A stretch of 64,000 bases of DNA, taken from Hyaloperonospora brassicae. Taxonomy: Eukaryota > Oomycota > Peronosporomycetes > Peronosporales > Peronosporaceae. The position numbers and the translations under genes were made by a program. The notes beneath the pieces are model-generated. The model saw nothing but the letters and a program-made list of their open reading frames with translations, had not been told where the DNA came from and made no database searches. The DNA lies in contig CANTFL010001403.1 in NCBI GenBank assembly GCA_947650285.1, positions 248,001 through 312,000 on the forward strand, in the 5' to 3' direction. Below are positions 20,616-31,977 of this stretch, in pieces; the first letter of the stretch is position 1; each line of letters opens with the position of its first letter.

Positions 20616-22828
20616 GTCTAGACCTTTCGCTCAGTCGCTGCCGCTGGCGTCTACGGTACCAGAAGCAAATCGCCGAATGATGGAAAAAGTGGTCAAAAAG
20701 CGAGAGGGCGGCGTGGTGCTGCTGCTTGCGACGCTTGCGAGTCCAGAAGATCCACTCGGTTTCAGTATGCCACCAGTGTCTGGAGCCCGACATGGCCAAG
20801 ATAACAAGCAACAGCAAACGTGGCAATCCGTTCCGGTCTCGTCATGTTGCGACTACTTTGAGAAGCTAAGGAGACGGTCGCGGACGTCAGTTCCTGTTCG
20901 TGTCTGGCGGCGCTACGTCGCAGGAAAGATTGCATCCAAGCGGCAAAACTTGTTGCAAGAGCGAAACGTGCGTCGTGATGCATGATGGCTACATGTTGAC
21001 TGTTGTCAACAAACGGTGTCCTGATGGTCTCTATTTGCATGGGTAGAGTGGCTATTGCTTTGTATATCGAGACTCCAAGTGCCACCTGCGCGGCGTTGCA
21101 ACGACCAGATGCTTCTTCTGTGTCCAGTGCAACAACACGCATGGAAAAGAGCGTTCGATAGCGCACAAAACGGCGCGAGGACGTGCTCGGCGACAAGGCG
21201 ATTGAGGTGGAAGTGTGTTGTTTCTTTGACGACATACAGAGCATCGACGTCGTTGTTCGGGTTAAGACAGGTGGGACGAGTGCAGTAGAGTCATGTAAGA
21301 CTTTGTGTGGATCATCTATGTGACTGTCCGTCGCAAGTGCCTGCGAAATTTATTTGGTAAGCGCTACTGACACTGCCTCTTCGCAGAGGTCCTGCACGAC
21401 TTTGCGCAAGTATTGAAGCCCCGAGAAGCTCAAGGCGTCCGAGATGCACATCAGTCAACTGCGCTGTGCTTTTGTCAACGATGGGAACTCTTAGGAGGCC
21501 CTTACAGCGTTGCCGCATCTCTCGGGAGGAGCAGGAGAAGCGGTCAATACAGTGCGTGTGACGGCCAGCACCAGGTTACCGTCTCCTTCCGCAGCTTCCG
21601 TGCACGCGAATGGACAGTGTTGTCTCGTAGTTCCTGCTGCTGGAGGGTGGCTCGTGGACGACAGGACGACAACGAAGCTCTCGTATCTTTGACCGATTGA
21701 CTGGATCTCTGCAACTCGTGTCGACGATGCTCGTCACGATTGCGTCGTGCGATTTCGCAGAACAGGCGGTACGGGGGAACCGACTGCATGTGTCGTCATC
21801 TCGTTGCGCGAAAGACCGCAGCTGGCTCGGACCTGGACAGTCGTTGAGGCACGATGACTGGCGCCCCGTCGGCATCTGTCAAGCATAGGTCAGCTAGCAG
21901 CGTTGTCGTCTGGTCTACTGAATGAATGACAGCGCTGTGCACCTGCGTAGTCTGAGCGAGTGCGATGCAACCGCGAGAGTGACGTTGGATTTTCATTGAA
22001 CGTTTCGCGTGAGGCTGTGGCTCTATAGCGACGTCCCGTCAGTAGTCGAGGGCGACTCGTGTAGAAAAGCAGAGCAAGTCATGATCTCGCAATCGAGGCA
22101 ACGACTGACCTAACGCTGGTTTGTGCTTGTTCAGTGCTTCACGACAAGACTGTGCTGTGCTGGCGGCTACTGACAAGTAAACAGCGGCACATGTTCAACC
22201 GCAATGATGTCCAGACCTTCGCTTCTTGTGCCGCGGCTTTGACGTAGGCCACGAGCTCTACTACTCCTGATCGATGTGTCCCAACTAACGTCTGGAACAC
22301 AAACAGGCTCAGATGATTTCGAGAGCGCGTGACTGGACGAGTGACGGACGCATCGCGACGAGCAGTTCATCGAATGTCGGGCACGCTGAACAAGGAAGAG
22401 TCGACTGCGAGCTTGGACTCACTCACGCGGAGCCATCAAAGCAGCTCGACGCAACACGGAACACAAGCTAACGTGAACGCCCAAAGCGATGGTAGTGCGT
22501 GTCGTCCTCATCATGGTGTCAATCCTATCGCTACAACTCATGCTTTCGGCGTGCACGAGACTGGACTATCTACACATTGATGGCGATGCGAGACATACAC
22601 TTCTGCAGCCATATGTGGCACCACCGGGTTCATCCACAGGAGACTCAGGCTGAGCCGCTGAGTCCGGCGTATCAGCATCAACTCAAGCACCACTCACACA
22701 ACAAGTACACATCCACCTGCCCAGTCAAAGCAGCGAAATGCAGCCCACCTGTTCAACCTCTTCACGCTTATGCAAACTACCGAAACAAGCTGCAAGTCCA
22801 GCTAGCCAGCGATCGAAACATCCACAAG
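20616..22828. other. Region of uncertain coding content
   Basis: No gene can be closed. On the plus strand several segments look protein-like but are broken by stops or frame changes: one ends VWRRYVAGKIASKRQNLL near 20.95 kb, one contains DKAIEVEVCCFFDDIQSIDVVVRV near 21.2 kb, and one contains EVLHDFAQVLKPR near 21.4 kb. On the minus strand a 160-codon frame (20762-21244) overlaps them. A decayed multi-exon gene is the best reading; transcripts would settle it. Confidence 0.35.
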
Positions 22829-23804
22829 TCAGGCATTGATGAGCTTCTCAGCCATCGACAGCTGCGCCTGTGTGAGTCCAGACAGGTACGACACCATCAG
22901 CAGGTCCTGGAGACCCGTGCTAAAGAGCTGATCAAACTGTTCAGCACGCAACATGGGGATAGCTGCCAGTGCGTCTGCAATCTCTAGACCAAGCTTTGCG
23001 TCCGCCGTCTGCTTGCCGGCCACCACGTCGCCTACAAAGGTGCTGGCTCCATCAATGCACGTGTACAGCTTCTCCATCGTCTCTTCCAGCGCCTCCAGCT
23101 CATTAGGCAGCGCTCTTGCTTTCGCTTCACCGTTCGTGGGCACCATTGCGTTCACTAATGACACGCACATCCACCCAAGCAAAGACACAGACAAGCGAGC
23201 AGCAACATCAGCACCATACATTCGACTACTGAGCCAAAAAATGAGTGGTAAGCCACAGGGAGAAGCAAAGTCGCAACGTACGGGCAATGGCCTCAGGCTC
23301 CGAGAGCTTCTGGGTCACTGGAATCTGCTTAAACTGATGGACGAGCGTCGTGTCGACGACCTCCAGTGGAGACGACACGAACGCTGCGACGTCCAGTGCG
23401 TCGTCGTGCAGGTCCGTACTTATCACCAAATGCACCGGCAGCTCACACACAGAGCTGTAGAACTGGTGGATAAGCGCCGAGTGGTCGTCCAGCTCGCCTG
23501 GACCAGCGGCGTACCAGCCCACGACCACTTCCTTCTCGTTCACGCGCTTGTGGAGCTCGTACATGTGCGTGTGGAAGTCGCGCCCCACGGCGACCTCATC
23601 GCCGTTCTCTAAGTGCGGAACCGCGAACGACTCGGTGACTTCGACGACGCCGCCCTCGATATGGCCCAGCAGCGTGCCAATGACACGCGTCTGGCCCTCT
23701 GCACGACGCAGGGAGCGGTCCAGCGCTTGCAGTACGACGACAGGGTGCAGCTTGACGTCGGTCACGGCCTCCGTGCCCAGCAGCAGCAGCGGTGTATCAC
23801 TCAT
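22829..23804 (-). CDS. EIF3F: Translation initiation factor eIF3 subunit F
   Basis: Exon 1 is 23804-23282 and exon 2 is 23154-22829. The intron has donor GTACGT and acceptor CATTAG, with the codon split C|TG; the product is 282 aa, the normal size. Residues 1-150 form the MPN domain (VKLHPVVVLQALDRSLRR, VIGTLLGHIEGGVVEVTESFAVPH, VGWYAAGPGELDDHSALIHQFY). The JAMM metalloprotease pattern is absent, as expected for eIF3f. The C-terminal helical region (ALEETMEKLYTCID to LSMAEKLINA) packs in the eIF3 octamer. Role: bridging eIF3h/eIF3m in the 43S pre-initiation complex. It is head-to-head with the mitochondrial-protein gene, 223 bp between start codons. Confidence 0.92.
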
Positions 23805-24027
23805 GATGGCGCGGCGGTCGATGGCGCGGCGCTGCTCGTCGATCGAAAAGATGATTGGCCGCCGTTAAGTGCGCAGTCGACGCGATCTCTGCGATAGAAA
23901 CGAGTCCGGTTTTCGACCGATCTGCTCAAGTAGAAACCTGCCGTGTGTCATATTGCGCCTGCGTGCTGCTGGATGATTGTTGGTGTGGCACACGCGTTCG
24001 ACACACGAATCGCGTGAGGACCGTTCG

Positions 24028-25260
24028 ATGAAAGCAATCGCGCGCATCTGTTCGCGCCAGAGTGTGCAGCATGGCGTGCGAGTAGCAGCAGGATCTGGCA
24101 CCACGAAGCGCCATGTGCAGCACGTATCGCCACTGACGAACACGGCTGCTGCTTTTTCTGGATCGAATGCGGTTCCTAGGAGCCGCGTAAAGCGAGTTTA
24201 TGTGGCAACGACGTTGGCGGTGGGAGGCGCTTTTGTGGCTATGGCACTGGGTACAGAAGCCCAGAGCGAGCGTGAAGAGCCGGCCGGTGGAGATGCAGAT
24301 GGGTACACTGTGAATCCGATCCAGCACGTGGCGGCACTGCTGCGTCTGTACGAGCAGATTGACCAGAACATGAGTGTCTTTGCTGCACGGATGTTGGAGG
24401 ATCTGGAGAAGAGCGTCGAGAAGGAGAAAAAGGCCAATGGTGGCACGTTAAAGCTTTCACCAGACCAACGTGCTCTGCAGATGAGTGTCGAGTTCGAGTC
24501 GACGCTGGAGAAGGTGCAAGACGCGGTCTTTCGTAACAATTACGTGACAAAGAAGCAGGTGCAGGAGGCCATGCAGCAGCTCGTGGCCGGCACGCTGAGA
24601 GGTGGCGGTCCCGATGGAAAAATCTCCGTGGCTGAAGCAGAGACGATTGGCGACTTTGTGCGGAAGCTCGGACGTCTGCGATGGAAAGTCACGGGCTCGC
24701 GCGAGCCACTGATTCGTGGAGCCAAGTCGGCGCGGGTAAGAAAGAGAGCGCGGCTCGGGCGGTGTCTGGTTTGCGGTTGCAGTGCTGTTGTACTGACTGA
24801 TGCTTGTCGTGCTTGTTGTACACTGTCTACAGGCGGTACCAGGAGATAAACCGAGTATTGAGGTGGCGACGGTCATTCGTGTAATGGAGGAGCTGATCCC
24901 GTCACTGACGAGCGAGATGGAAACGATCGTGACAGAGTTGCGCACGGAGAAGCTCACCGGCGCAGACTTTCACCACCAACTTTCCCAGCGATACATCAAG
25001 GCGTCTGGAACAATGACCGTGGAGATCTGTAAGAAGTTTGAGCTGGACTTGGAAGCCTTTCAAGCTGCACTGATGTACTACCAAGACAATGCTTTGTTTG
25101 CAAAAGCGCTGGCGAAGCTCGCAGAGCAGCAGCAAAAGAGGTACGTACTGCAAGTCAGTCATTATCTCGTTGCACGAACCGATCCGATGGTCTAACATTC
25201 TCATGTGTTTCTGACTGATCGTAACAATCCATGTGAAGGTTCAAGGAGCTCGGTTTGTGA
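24028..25260 (+). CDS. Predicted mitochondrial membrane protein, unknown family
   Basis: Three exons: 24028-24735, 24833-25140 and 25239-25260, with donors GTAAGA and GTACGT; phases 0 and 2; 345 aa. The start at 24028 is preferred because the first residues (MKAIARICSRQSVQHGVRVAA) form an Arg-rich, acid-free amphipathic presequence typical of mitochondrial import; an ATG 17 codons upstream adds acidic residues. One hydrophobic segment (VYVATTLAVGGAFVAMAL, about 57-74) follows. The rest is soluble and helical, with one EF-hand-like loop (DGKISVAEAETI) and two long charged helices. The last exon encodes only the end of the protein (RFKELGL). Topology suggests an inner-membrane anchor. I do not recognise the family. 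The promoter is probably shared with eIF3f. Confidence 0.75.
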
Positions 25261-25439
25261 TACTCGACTCCAGTATAACGAAGCAAACAATGCCGCCTAG
25301 ACATTCGTCCATGAACAGACCGTATGCTGCGGCACGACGTCGTGCGATCTCTACATCTCGCTGCAAAAGCGCGTTACATGCCAATACGACTCGTTTGCAA
25401 CCAGACAGCATCAAACTAGGGCACTTCCCTTTTTGCGAT

Positions 25440-26006
25440 CTAGAAGCGACGCAGCCTGTCCGGTGCGTCGTTTTCCACGGCAGCAGCAATGACCCGGCGG
25501 ACTAAATGACTGGATGGTGGTGTCCATCGACAAGGCCGAGCGGACGTCGACCTCGCGCCACGTCCTCTCTGCTGCTGCACGAGTGCGTAGTGCATCTTGT
25601 GCACTTGCTGCTTGCGCATGAGAAAGTGCCAGAGCTTGCACACGCGACAGCTGCGGTGACCATCTCGACGGCTCTCGATGTGTCGATCAGGACACAAATG
25701 GGTCGTGTACGTCTTCAGGAGCCGACGAGTGGATCGACAGAGCGAGTTGCGGCACATGTCCGGGACGCAGCAGTGCTAGACGTGCTCGAGTCCACGCAAA
25801 AGCGACGCAGCTTTGACGTCCCATTGCTTGTGCATCGTGACAGCTGCGGCGGCAGCAGCTCTCGCGTCGACATGTGCGTGATCCGTACCTAAGACCGACT
25901 CGTGCTTTTGCGCTGCTCCTTCTTCTTCTTCTTCTTCTTCTTCTTCTTCTTGTTGCGGACTCGGGCGGTGGTGGATGGCAGAGCAGTGCAGGAACGGACC
26001 AAACAT
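25440..26006 (-). pseudogene. Broken TAZ-type zinc-finger gene
   Basis: On the minus strand an ORF from 26006 runs through a poly-Glu tract and HKQWDVKAASLLRGLEHV and meets TAG at about 25776-25778. The same frame continues at once with CCVPDMCRNSLCRSTRRLL, then HLCPDRH...SCRVCKLWHFLMRKQ, which has the Cys/His spacing of a TAZ zinc finger (protein-protein module of CBP/p300 and plant BT proteins). After about 25575 the better-looking frame shifts (MDTTIQSFSPPGHCC), so a second lesion is likely. The stop lies where one more zinc-ligand-region residue is expected, and no GT-AG pair removes it without deleting ligands. Either a recent pseudogene or a sequencing error in a live gene. Confidence 0.5.
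25918..25951. repeat. (TTC)n microsatellite
   Basis: About 11 TTC units, coding for the Glu run of the TAZ pseudogene on the minus strand. Confidence 0.92.
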
Positions 26007-26531
26007 GTGCGAAGGGAGGGAGGAAGAAGAGAAGACACCGGTACGCCAATTGACAGACGAAATCGACCGCAGGTGGCGGAGCTATTGAGGTCGGTATGTG
26101 ACACGTCGACGGTTTGTGGCAGACGGCACGAACAATATCGTAAACAAAGCACGCGCTGAAGTCGTGGGGTTCTTTATGGCTCGTCTTTGTACGCCTGGCA
26201 GCAGAAAAGGATGCGGTCGATGGATGACTTCTACTTTAGAATATTCCACAACCCATCGTACGAAAACGCAGTCGATTGCCCGACCGTGGACGACCGACCG
26301 AATGGCTCGCCCCGCACGAGTCACTCACACCTACGACATACGCACCGGTCCAGAGTGTCAATAATACACAGCACGCACGCCCCGGGCGTGTCATTTTTCC
26401 CCACTTTTCGTCAATAACGTCCTCCCCCTCCTTCTCCTCATTGGCAGTCGATTTTCGACAACGCGACGCCCAACCGACAATAGCGACGGCTGATAAAAAC
26501 CACTGCGACCATCACTCTCGTTTCCGCATCG

Positions 26532-29500
26532 ATGGACGCCGCGCTATGGGACCACCAGCGGGAGCTCGCGGCCGTCGCGCGCCAGCGTAGTGTCCTCGTC
26601 AGCAGCGCCCAGGCCGTGGGCAAGTCTTTCGTTGGCTGCATGTTACTCTGCGAAGCTGCGGCGTCGAGCGCGCAGCACGTGGCGCTCGCCGTCGCCGCGT
26701 CGCCCGCCGCGCGCGCGCACCTCCAAGGGCAACTTGCGCGACTGTGTGGTCGACCCATCATTTGCAGCGACGAGGGAGACCGCGCGAGCGCGTGGATGAG
26801 CGACGATGCACTTGCGCGCCAGGAACTGCACGCCGCGCGGGGTCAGGTCGCGATCGTGTCGCCGTATGTGCTGCAAGAGACGCTGCGCCGCGGCACGTTG
26901 GCGGCCACGGACGTGCAGCTACTCGTGGTCGAAGACTGGGACGTGGTGCACGCTGACTTGCCGTCGTTTTTCAAGCTGCTGACGGGACTGTTGGACGCGC
27001 TGCCGTGTGGCGGCCCGCGGATCTTTGCAACGACGCGCGTTCTGGCGTCGCGAATGGACTGGAACGTCGGGACGAACCCGTTGCTCAAGCACATTAGTGT
27101 GGTCCACATGCTGCCAGTGCTCTCGTTGCCGTCGTCGTCGACGTTGGCGTCGTCAGCGACGGTTGCGCCGCTGCAGTGCGAAGTCTTTTCGCGTTTCAAC
27201 GAGCGCACGCAGGAGGTGCCAAGTGTGCGGGAGTTCCTCCTGGGCGCCAATAGCAAGAAGATTAATCTCGTGCACGTGTTCCGACTCGAGCTGGAGCTGG
27301 GCAACTCGGCCGCCGTGTACGACGAGCGCAAGAAACAGGATAAAGTGAATCGATTTATCCAGGATGCCGAAACGGTGGGCGAGAAGCTTGGTCAATGGTG
27401 TTTGTGGAAGTTTGTCGAGCTAGAGCTGCAAGGCAACTTGCAAGCGTGTATTGTCAACGACTGTGACAATGTGAACAACCGGAAACGAAAGCAACAGAGT
27501 GATGGCGTTGAAGCAGCGGATGATCCGATGGATGGAGACGCAAGCGAGGATGACTCTGTCCAGGAACTGGAAAGTGGCGAAATAGATGATGACGATGCTG
27601 CGGAAGTAGAAAAGGAACTGGCAAGTGCTGACGAGAGTGTGGGCGTAGAGGAAAAGGCTGCAAAAATCGATCGCTTGATCGCCAGGTTCATTGGCACCGG
27701 TGTCGAGATCGATAGCATCACAAAAGCGAAGATCCGACCGATTTTGAACGTTCTCTTCTGGCTGTCTGTACAGCTAGAGCTATGCGGGACGTTGGAAGCA
27801 TCGCCGCGATTATTGAAGACCGCCGAGGTCGTTCGAAATCGCTTTCGAAATTCTCCAGGAGACAAACAAATTCGAGCTTGGGTATTTCTCGAAAGGCGAT
27901 GTCATTGCCGCGTCGTTGCTGAGTACTTGACCACAGCATTGGCAGACCTGGGCTTACCACCGAGCTGTTGCATGCTTGGTAGTAGCAACGCTCGCATATC
28001 TGGAGCGCTTAAGTTCGCATCGTTCCTCAAAGTGATGAAAATGTTTACAGACTTTAGGACAACAATCATGGTGACCACATCGGTATTAGAAAGCTCACAA
28101 AAAATGCGCATAGCTCCGCCACAATGCGATCTAGTTGTGGTAATGAATGAATTGCTGGAAGCCAACAAGCTGTATGAATTCGGTAAGCGAGCCGATCTTG
28201 CACGAGGTTCAATCAAGTATATTACCGATGACACGGCGTCAGCTCGAAAGAAGTTTGACGTCCTTGTTCGCAAAATGCAGGATCACATTCGCCTCGTGCA
28301 AGAAAATGAGCAGGCATACCCTTCAGCATCTCAATCAGCATTTACGGAGATGTGCAACGGTCTACAGACGCCGTTTGATCCAGTGGAAGCTGCAGCTCTA
28401 AGCTCAACGGGGTCCACTTCGGCTACACTACAGGTAGATGGCCGGATGCTGAAACGAGCTGAGCCTACGGGGAACGCGTACGAGATTATCAATCGCGACA
28501 CAGGCGCCATATTGAACGTGGCAAATAGTGTGGCGTGCTTGAGCAAGTTCTGCGACACGCTACCAGGTTTAGATACGTACGATCGTCGGCCACAGTACAC
28601 AGTGAAGCGAATCTCCATTGTGAAGCGCATGTCAGTATCGGTGAAGCGATCGAAAAAGAAGCTTCTCAAATACAACGCAAAGCTGACGGACAAAATTGAT
28701 GTGCTGAAAGCTGAAGCTGAGACGCGGGCCAATGCAGCAGCCGAAGACAGTAGCGACGATAGCAAGGAGGGCGACGATGAATCGTCAGCATCAAGTACTC
28801 ACTCCGCTGGCGTCCAAGACACGCGATTTCACTTTTCTGCAACGCTGAAACTTCCAGGCGCATTGGGTATCAAGAAGCAGCTGTTTTCGCAGCAGGTAGT
28901 GACGCAAGACGAGGCAAAGGGTATTGTTGCGTTCAAGGCGTGTCAAGAACTGGTGAAGAAGGGGTTGCTGGACCGTCACTTCCGTTCGAAGCTTATAGAC
29001 GACCAAGTGGCTACGGTACATACAGACCAAATAGACGACGACACTGCGGGTAACGAAAATGGTACTGCTGCTTCTGATGACACGATCGTGCTGGATGAAA
29101 ACGATGCAGCATCCGAACATCGGTCGCAACTTGCTGACTTATCAACGCAGTCATCGTATGACTTACCACCGGTCAGCGCGGTGGAATTGAGTTTACGACC
29201 GATTCGAAGCCTGGCAAGAGAATCTGCCTGTATTGAGGAAGAGGGCGAAGAGTGGTCGACGACGATGTGCTTTTACAGCCTCGGCGGTGCGCGCTACGCC
29301 ATCTTGTCGACGAACGAGTTATATACAGGTAATACCAATACAGGGTGGCGCTACGACTTTGCGACAAGCGGAGTGATGTCACCGGAGATCACGCCGATAA
29401 CGCTGGCGAAGAAACCTGTGATGCTCAGTGTCACAAGACAAGAGTTGCACGATGCGCTCCACTTTCATCTGGTGTTGATGCGTCTGGTATGCATGGGTGT

Positions 29501-31538
29501 ACAAGACGCAGTGCGTGATGTAGACATTGCAAGTGAAGAGGTGTGGAACGAGTTTTCGGAACAAAACGACAAAGGCTACTTGGTTGTGCCTAGCGTACTG
29601 GATGAATCGACAGAGCCGCCGACGCTGTCGCTGGACTGGGACTACGTGCGCGAAGTCATTCGTAAGCCACTGCTCGAGCCTCTGTGGCCGTTACCGGCGA
29701 CGAGTTCTTCAGAGGATGCAGCAAACACAACGGACGAATGGATCTGCGTTCCAACACATCGACTCAATGTTAGCTATGTGGTACAAGCCCGTATCGATCG
29801 TACGGTAGATGACATTCGCAAGGAGTATCTGGCAGACAAGGAAGCGTGGATGACACACTTGAAAAAAGGGAAGTCGACTCCCGGCAATCCCATTTTAGGT
29901 CGCTGGCACACCCTTCAACAGCTCGAGGATGCTGATGCGGATCAGCCGTTGATTCACGGTGTCCAGGTTCCTCCGATTGTTCCTATCATTCGGAGAGTAA
30001 TGCAGCGGAATTGCAGCGAAGGAAGCGTAGCACAGTACAAAACCAAGTTCAACGAGCGCTTGCTGATTCCGCAGTACACCTCCCGTCTGCGCTTGACAAA
30101 GAGCCGCTTTTTCGATGCAATGGGGTTGGTGCCACTTCTGTACGAATTCGAGCGCAAATGCCAGATCTCACATCTGATGGGGAAAATCGGTTTGGAGCTT
30201 GACATGTCACTGCTGGATGATGCAACTACGAAGCCTGCGTACGAGCGACTTGAGATTCTCGGGGATACGTTTTTGAAACTTGAGACTTCGTGGTACATGT
30301 ACGAACAGCGGAAAGATATCTTGCAGGAGGGGCAACTTACGCAACTTCGCCGCGACATCATCCGCAACGACAGGCTCAATCAGTTTGCACTCGCGGCACG
30401 CCTTCACCACTACATCATGTATCCGGCTGAAGTGGAGCAGCATCCTTTTGAGTGTTGGAAGCCATCATGCATGGGCAAGACGCCTGATCCGGTTGTAGCT
30501 CCAGCAAAATGGATCGCCGACGTACTAGAAGCGATCACTGGTGCGTACCTGGTCGGGCAAGGCGAGAAAGGTGCGCGATACTTTCTCCAGTGGATTGGCA
30601 TCAGCGTTCTTGAGCACCCGTTTACTTTTGCGCAGCCATTTTACCCGGACTGCTTTCCGAACGAGCTCTACGATGCTGCAATCGTGTCACGTGGTGCCCA
30701 GCTCCCGCTGAGTCTGAACTTCAAGGTGCCGCAGTTTGAGGATCTGCCAAAGCGACTCACGCTGCTTCAGCAACGGTTGAAATACACGTTTCGAAACAAG
30801 CGCTTATTGTTGGAAGCAGTGACGCATCCGTCAGTTGGTCAGCTCGTTCTTCACATTGACCAAAATGATGCCAACGGTGCGGACGCGAGTAACGGGGACG
30901 GCGATAGTGCAGTCATCTCACGCACGCAAAAGAAAAAGAAAACGGTGTGGAAGGGAGACTACGAGCGGCTGGAGTATCTAGGCGATGCGTTGATCGAGTA
31001 CTTGACTCTGTCGTACGCTTTCCTGATGTACGATCGGTGGCTACCTGGATCGCTTTCGCAGTGGAAGAGTGCAACGGTCTCGAATGACGCCCTGGGCAAA
31101 ACAGCGCTGGCGTGCTTCGGCGTCGATGAGTGCATGTTTGCTGGTGCCGTTCGCATTGACCGCGAGACGATGGAGCGCGTGAGCAATGTCGGACGGAAGT
31201 ACGCGCGTAACGAGTCGAGTACGACTCTGAGTCCAGCGTTTGAAGCCGTCAGTGTATCTCGAAAGGCGAAGGCAAAGGGCAAAGGTGCCCCGGCCGGTGC
31301 GAGCCGACACACGCTGCCGAAGATGTTTGCGGATGTTTTCGAAGCCCTTGTGGCAGCCGTGTTCTTGGACTCGGGTCGAGACCTTCAGGTTGTCCGGGAC
31401 GTCTTTATGGGTCCACTGCTCGAGACCGTGGGGCAGGATGCATACGCATACGTTTGTCACGAGAGCGGACTGGCGGTGGACACTGGCGGTGATGCGTTGA
31501 TGGAGGACTTGATCTTCTCGAGCGACGAAGACGAGTAG
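26532..31538 (+). CDS. DCL: Dicer-like RNase III enzyme
   Basis: A single 5-kb exon, 1668 aa. The N-terminal DExD/H-helicase-like region starts at once (MDAALWDHQRELAAVARQRSVLVSSAQAVGKSF), but the Walker A site reads AQAVGKS rather than GTGKT and the DECH box reads VEDWD (about residue 132). An acidic insert with NRKRK (about 313-400) follows, then helicase C (FLERRCHCRVVAEYL). A Dicer-dimerisation-like segment lies at about 765-820 (FHFSATLKLPGALGIKKQ). A PAZ domain is not clear. RNase IIIa: ERLEILGDTFLK (about 1238) and WIADVLEAITGAY (about 1328). RNase IIIb: ERLEYLGDALIEYL (about 1478) and MFADVFEALVAAVFLDSG (about 1598). All metal-binding acidic residues are present in both centres, so dsRNA cleavage is expected. 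No C-terminal dsRBD is obvious. The basic patch suggests nuclear action in small-RNA silencing. PARN follows 439 bp downstream. Confidence 0.93.
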   Translation: MDAALWDHQRELAAVARQRSVLVSSAQAVGKSFVGCMLLCEAAASSAQHVALAVAASPAARAHLQGQLARLCGRPIICSDEGDRASAWMSDDALARQELHAARGQVAIVSPYVLQETLRRGTLAATDVQLLVVEDWDVVHADLPSFFKLLTGLLDALPCGGPRIFATTRVLASRMDWNVGTNPLLKHISVVHMLPVLSLPSSSTLASSATVAPLQCEVFSRFNERTQEVPSVREFLLGANSKKINLVHVFRLELELGNSAAVYDERKKQDKVNRFIQDAETVGEKLGQWCLWKFVELELQGNLQACIVNDCDNVNNRKRKQQSDGVEAADDPMDGDASEDDSVQELESGEIDDDDAAEVEKELASADESVGVEEKAAKIDRLIARFIGTGVEIDSITKAKIRPILNVLFWLSVQLELCGTLEASPRLLKTAEVVRNRFRNSPGDKQIRAWVFLERRCHCRVVAEYLTTALADLGLPPSCCMLGSSNARISGALKFASFLKVMKMFTDFRTTIMVTTSVLESSQKMRIAPPQCDLVVVMNELLEANKLYEFGKRADLARGSIKYITDDTASARKKFDVLVRKMQDHIRLVQENEQAYPSASQSAFTEMCNGLQTPFDPVEAAALSSTGSTSATLQVDGRMLKRAEPTGNAYEIINRDTGAILNVANSVACLSKFCDTLPGLDTYDRRPQYTVKRISIVKRMSVSVKRSKKKLLKYNAKLTDKIDVLKAEAETRANAAAEDSSDDSKEGDDESSASSTHSAGVQDTRFHFSATLKLPGALGIKKQLFSQQVVTQDEAKGIVAFKACQELVKKGLLDRHFRSKLIDDQVATVHTDQIDDDTAGNENGTAASDDTIVLDENDAASEHRSQLADLSTQSSYDLPPVSAVELSLRPIRSLARESACIEEEGEEWSTTMCFYSLGGARYAILSTNELYTGNTNTGWRYDFATSGVMSPEITPITLAKKPVMLSVTRQELHDALHFHLVLMRLVCMGVQDAVRDVDIASEEVWNEFSEQNDKGYLVVPSVLDESTEPPTLSLDWDYVREVIRKPLLEPLWPLPATSSSEDAANTTDEWICVPTHRLNVSYVVQARIDRTVDDIRKEYLADKEAWMTHLKKGKSTPGNPILGRWHTLQQLEDADADQPLIHGVQVPPIVPIIRRVMQRNCSEGSVAQYKTKFNERLLIPQYTSRLRLTKSRFFDAMGLVPLLYEFERKCQISHLMGKIGLELDMSLLDDATTKPAYERLEILGDTFLKLETSWYMYEQRKDILQEGQLTQLRRDIIRNDRLNQFALAARLHHYIMYPAEVEQHPFECWKPSCMGKTPDPVVAPAKWIADVLEAITGAYLVGQGEKGARYFLQWIGISVLEHPFTFAQPFYPDCFPNELYDAAIVSRGAQLPLSLNFKVPQFEDLPKRLTLLQQRLKYTFRNKRLLLEAVTHPSVGQLVLHIDQNDANGADASNGDGDSAVISRTQKKKKTVWKGDYERLEYLGDALIEYLTLSYAFLMYDRWLPGSLSQWKSATVSNDALGKTALACFGVDECMFAGAVRIDRETMERVSNVGRKYARNESSTTLSPAFEAVSVSRKAKAKGKGAPAGASRHTLPKMFADVFEALVAAVFLDSGRDLQVVRDVFMGPLLETVGQDAYAYVCHESGLAVDTGGDALMEDLIFSSDEDE

Positions 31539-31977
31539 AGGGGCATGGGCAGCAATGATGGGGTTAGCGATAGCAATTCGGACGTGCAAGCTGTTGGGCT
31601 ACTAATATAACCGCTTGCAGGTTCTGTGCTCGATCGTCTTTGGCCTGAGAGAGTGCGAAGAGAGAGGTCGGCCAAACGTGAACATGCAGACAGGTGTTTC
31701 AACTTGTGTGTGTGTGTTGTGTTGTGTGCTGCAGGTGGTAGAGGGACACGAAGCCACGGACACCAGCACGCAGCAGTGAAGATGATGAGTCGAGGCAGGA
31801 ACGTCGCAGCCGTTGAGCCAGTGCTGAATGACGTGCTGGCAAGTGTCAGGATCCAGACCTCTGTCTTCACTCGCGAAAAAGACCACTCAAGAAGAAGAAG
31901 AGGAAGAAGGAGAAGAAGAGGCACGTGGCAGCTTTTGACGGACGGCCACCGATCCAAGTTTTGCGGGAGACGGACAA
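31539..31977. other. Dicer-PARN intergenic region
   Basis: 439 bp between the stop and start of two same-strand genes. It holds a short GTGTGTGTTGTGTTGTG stretch and a purine-rich GAAGAAGAAGAGG tract (about 31889-31920) just before PARN. No gene. Confidence 0.6.
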
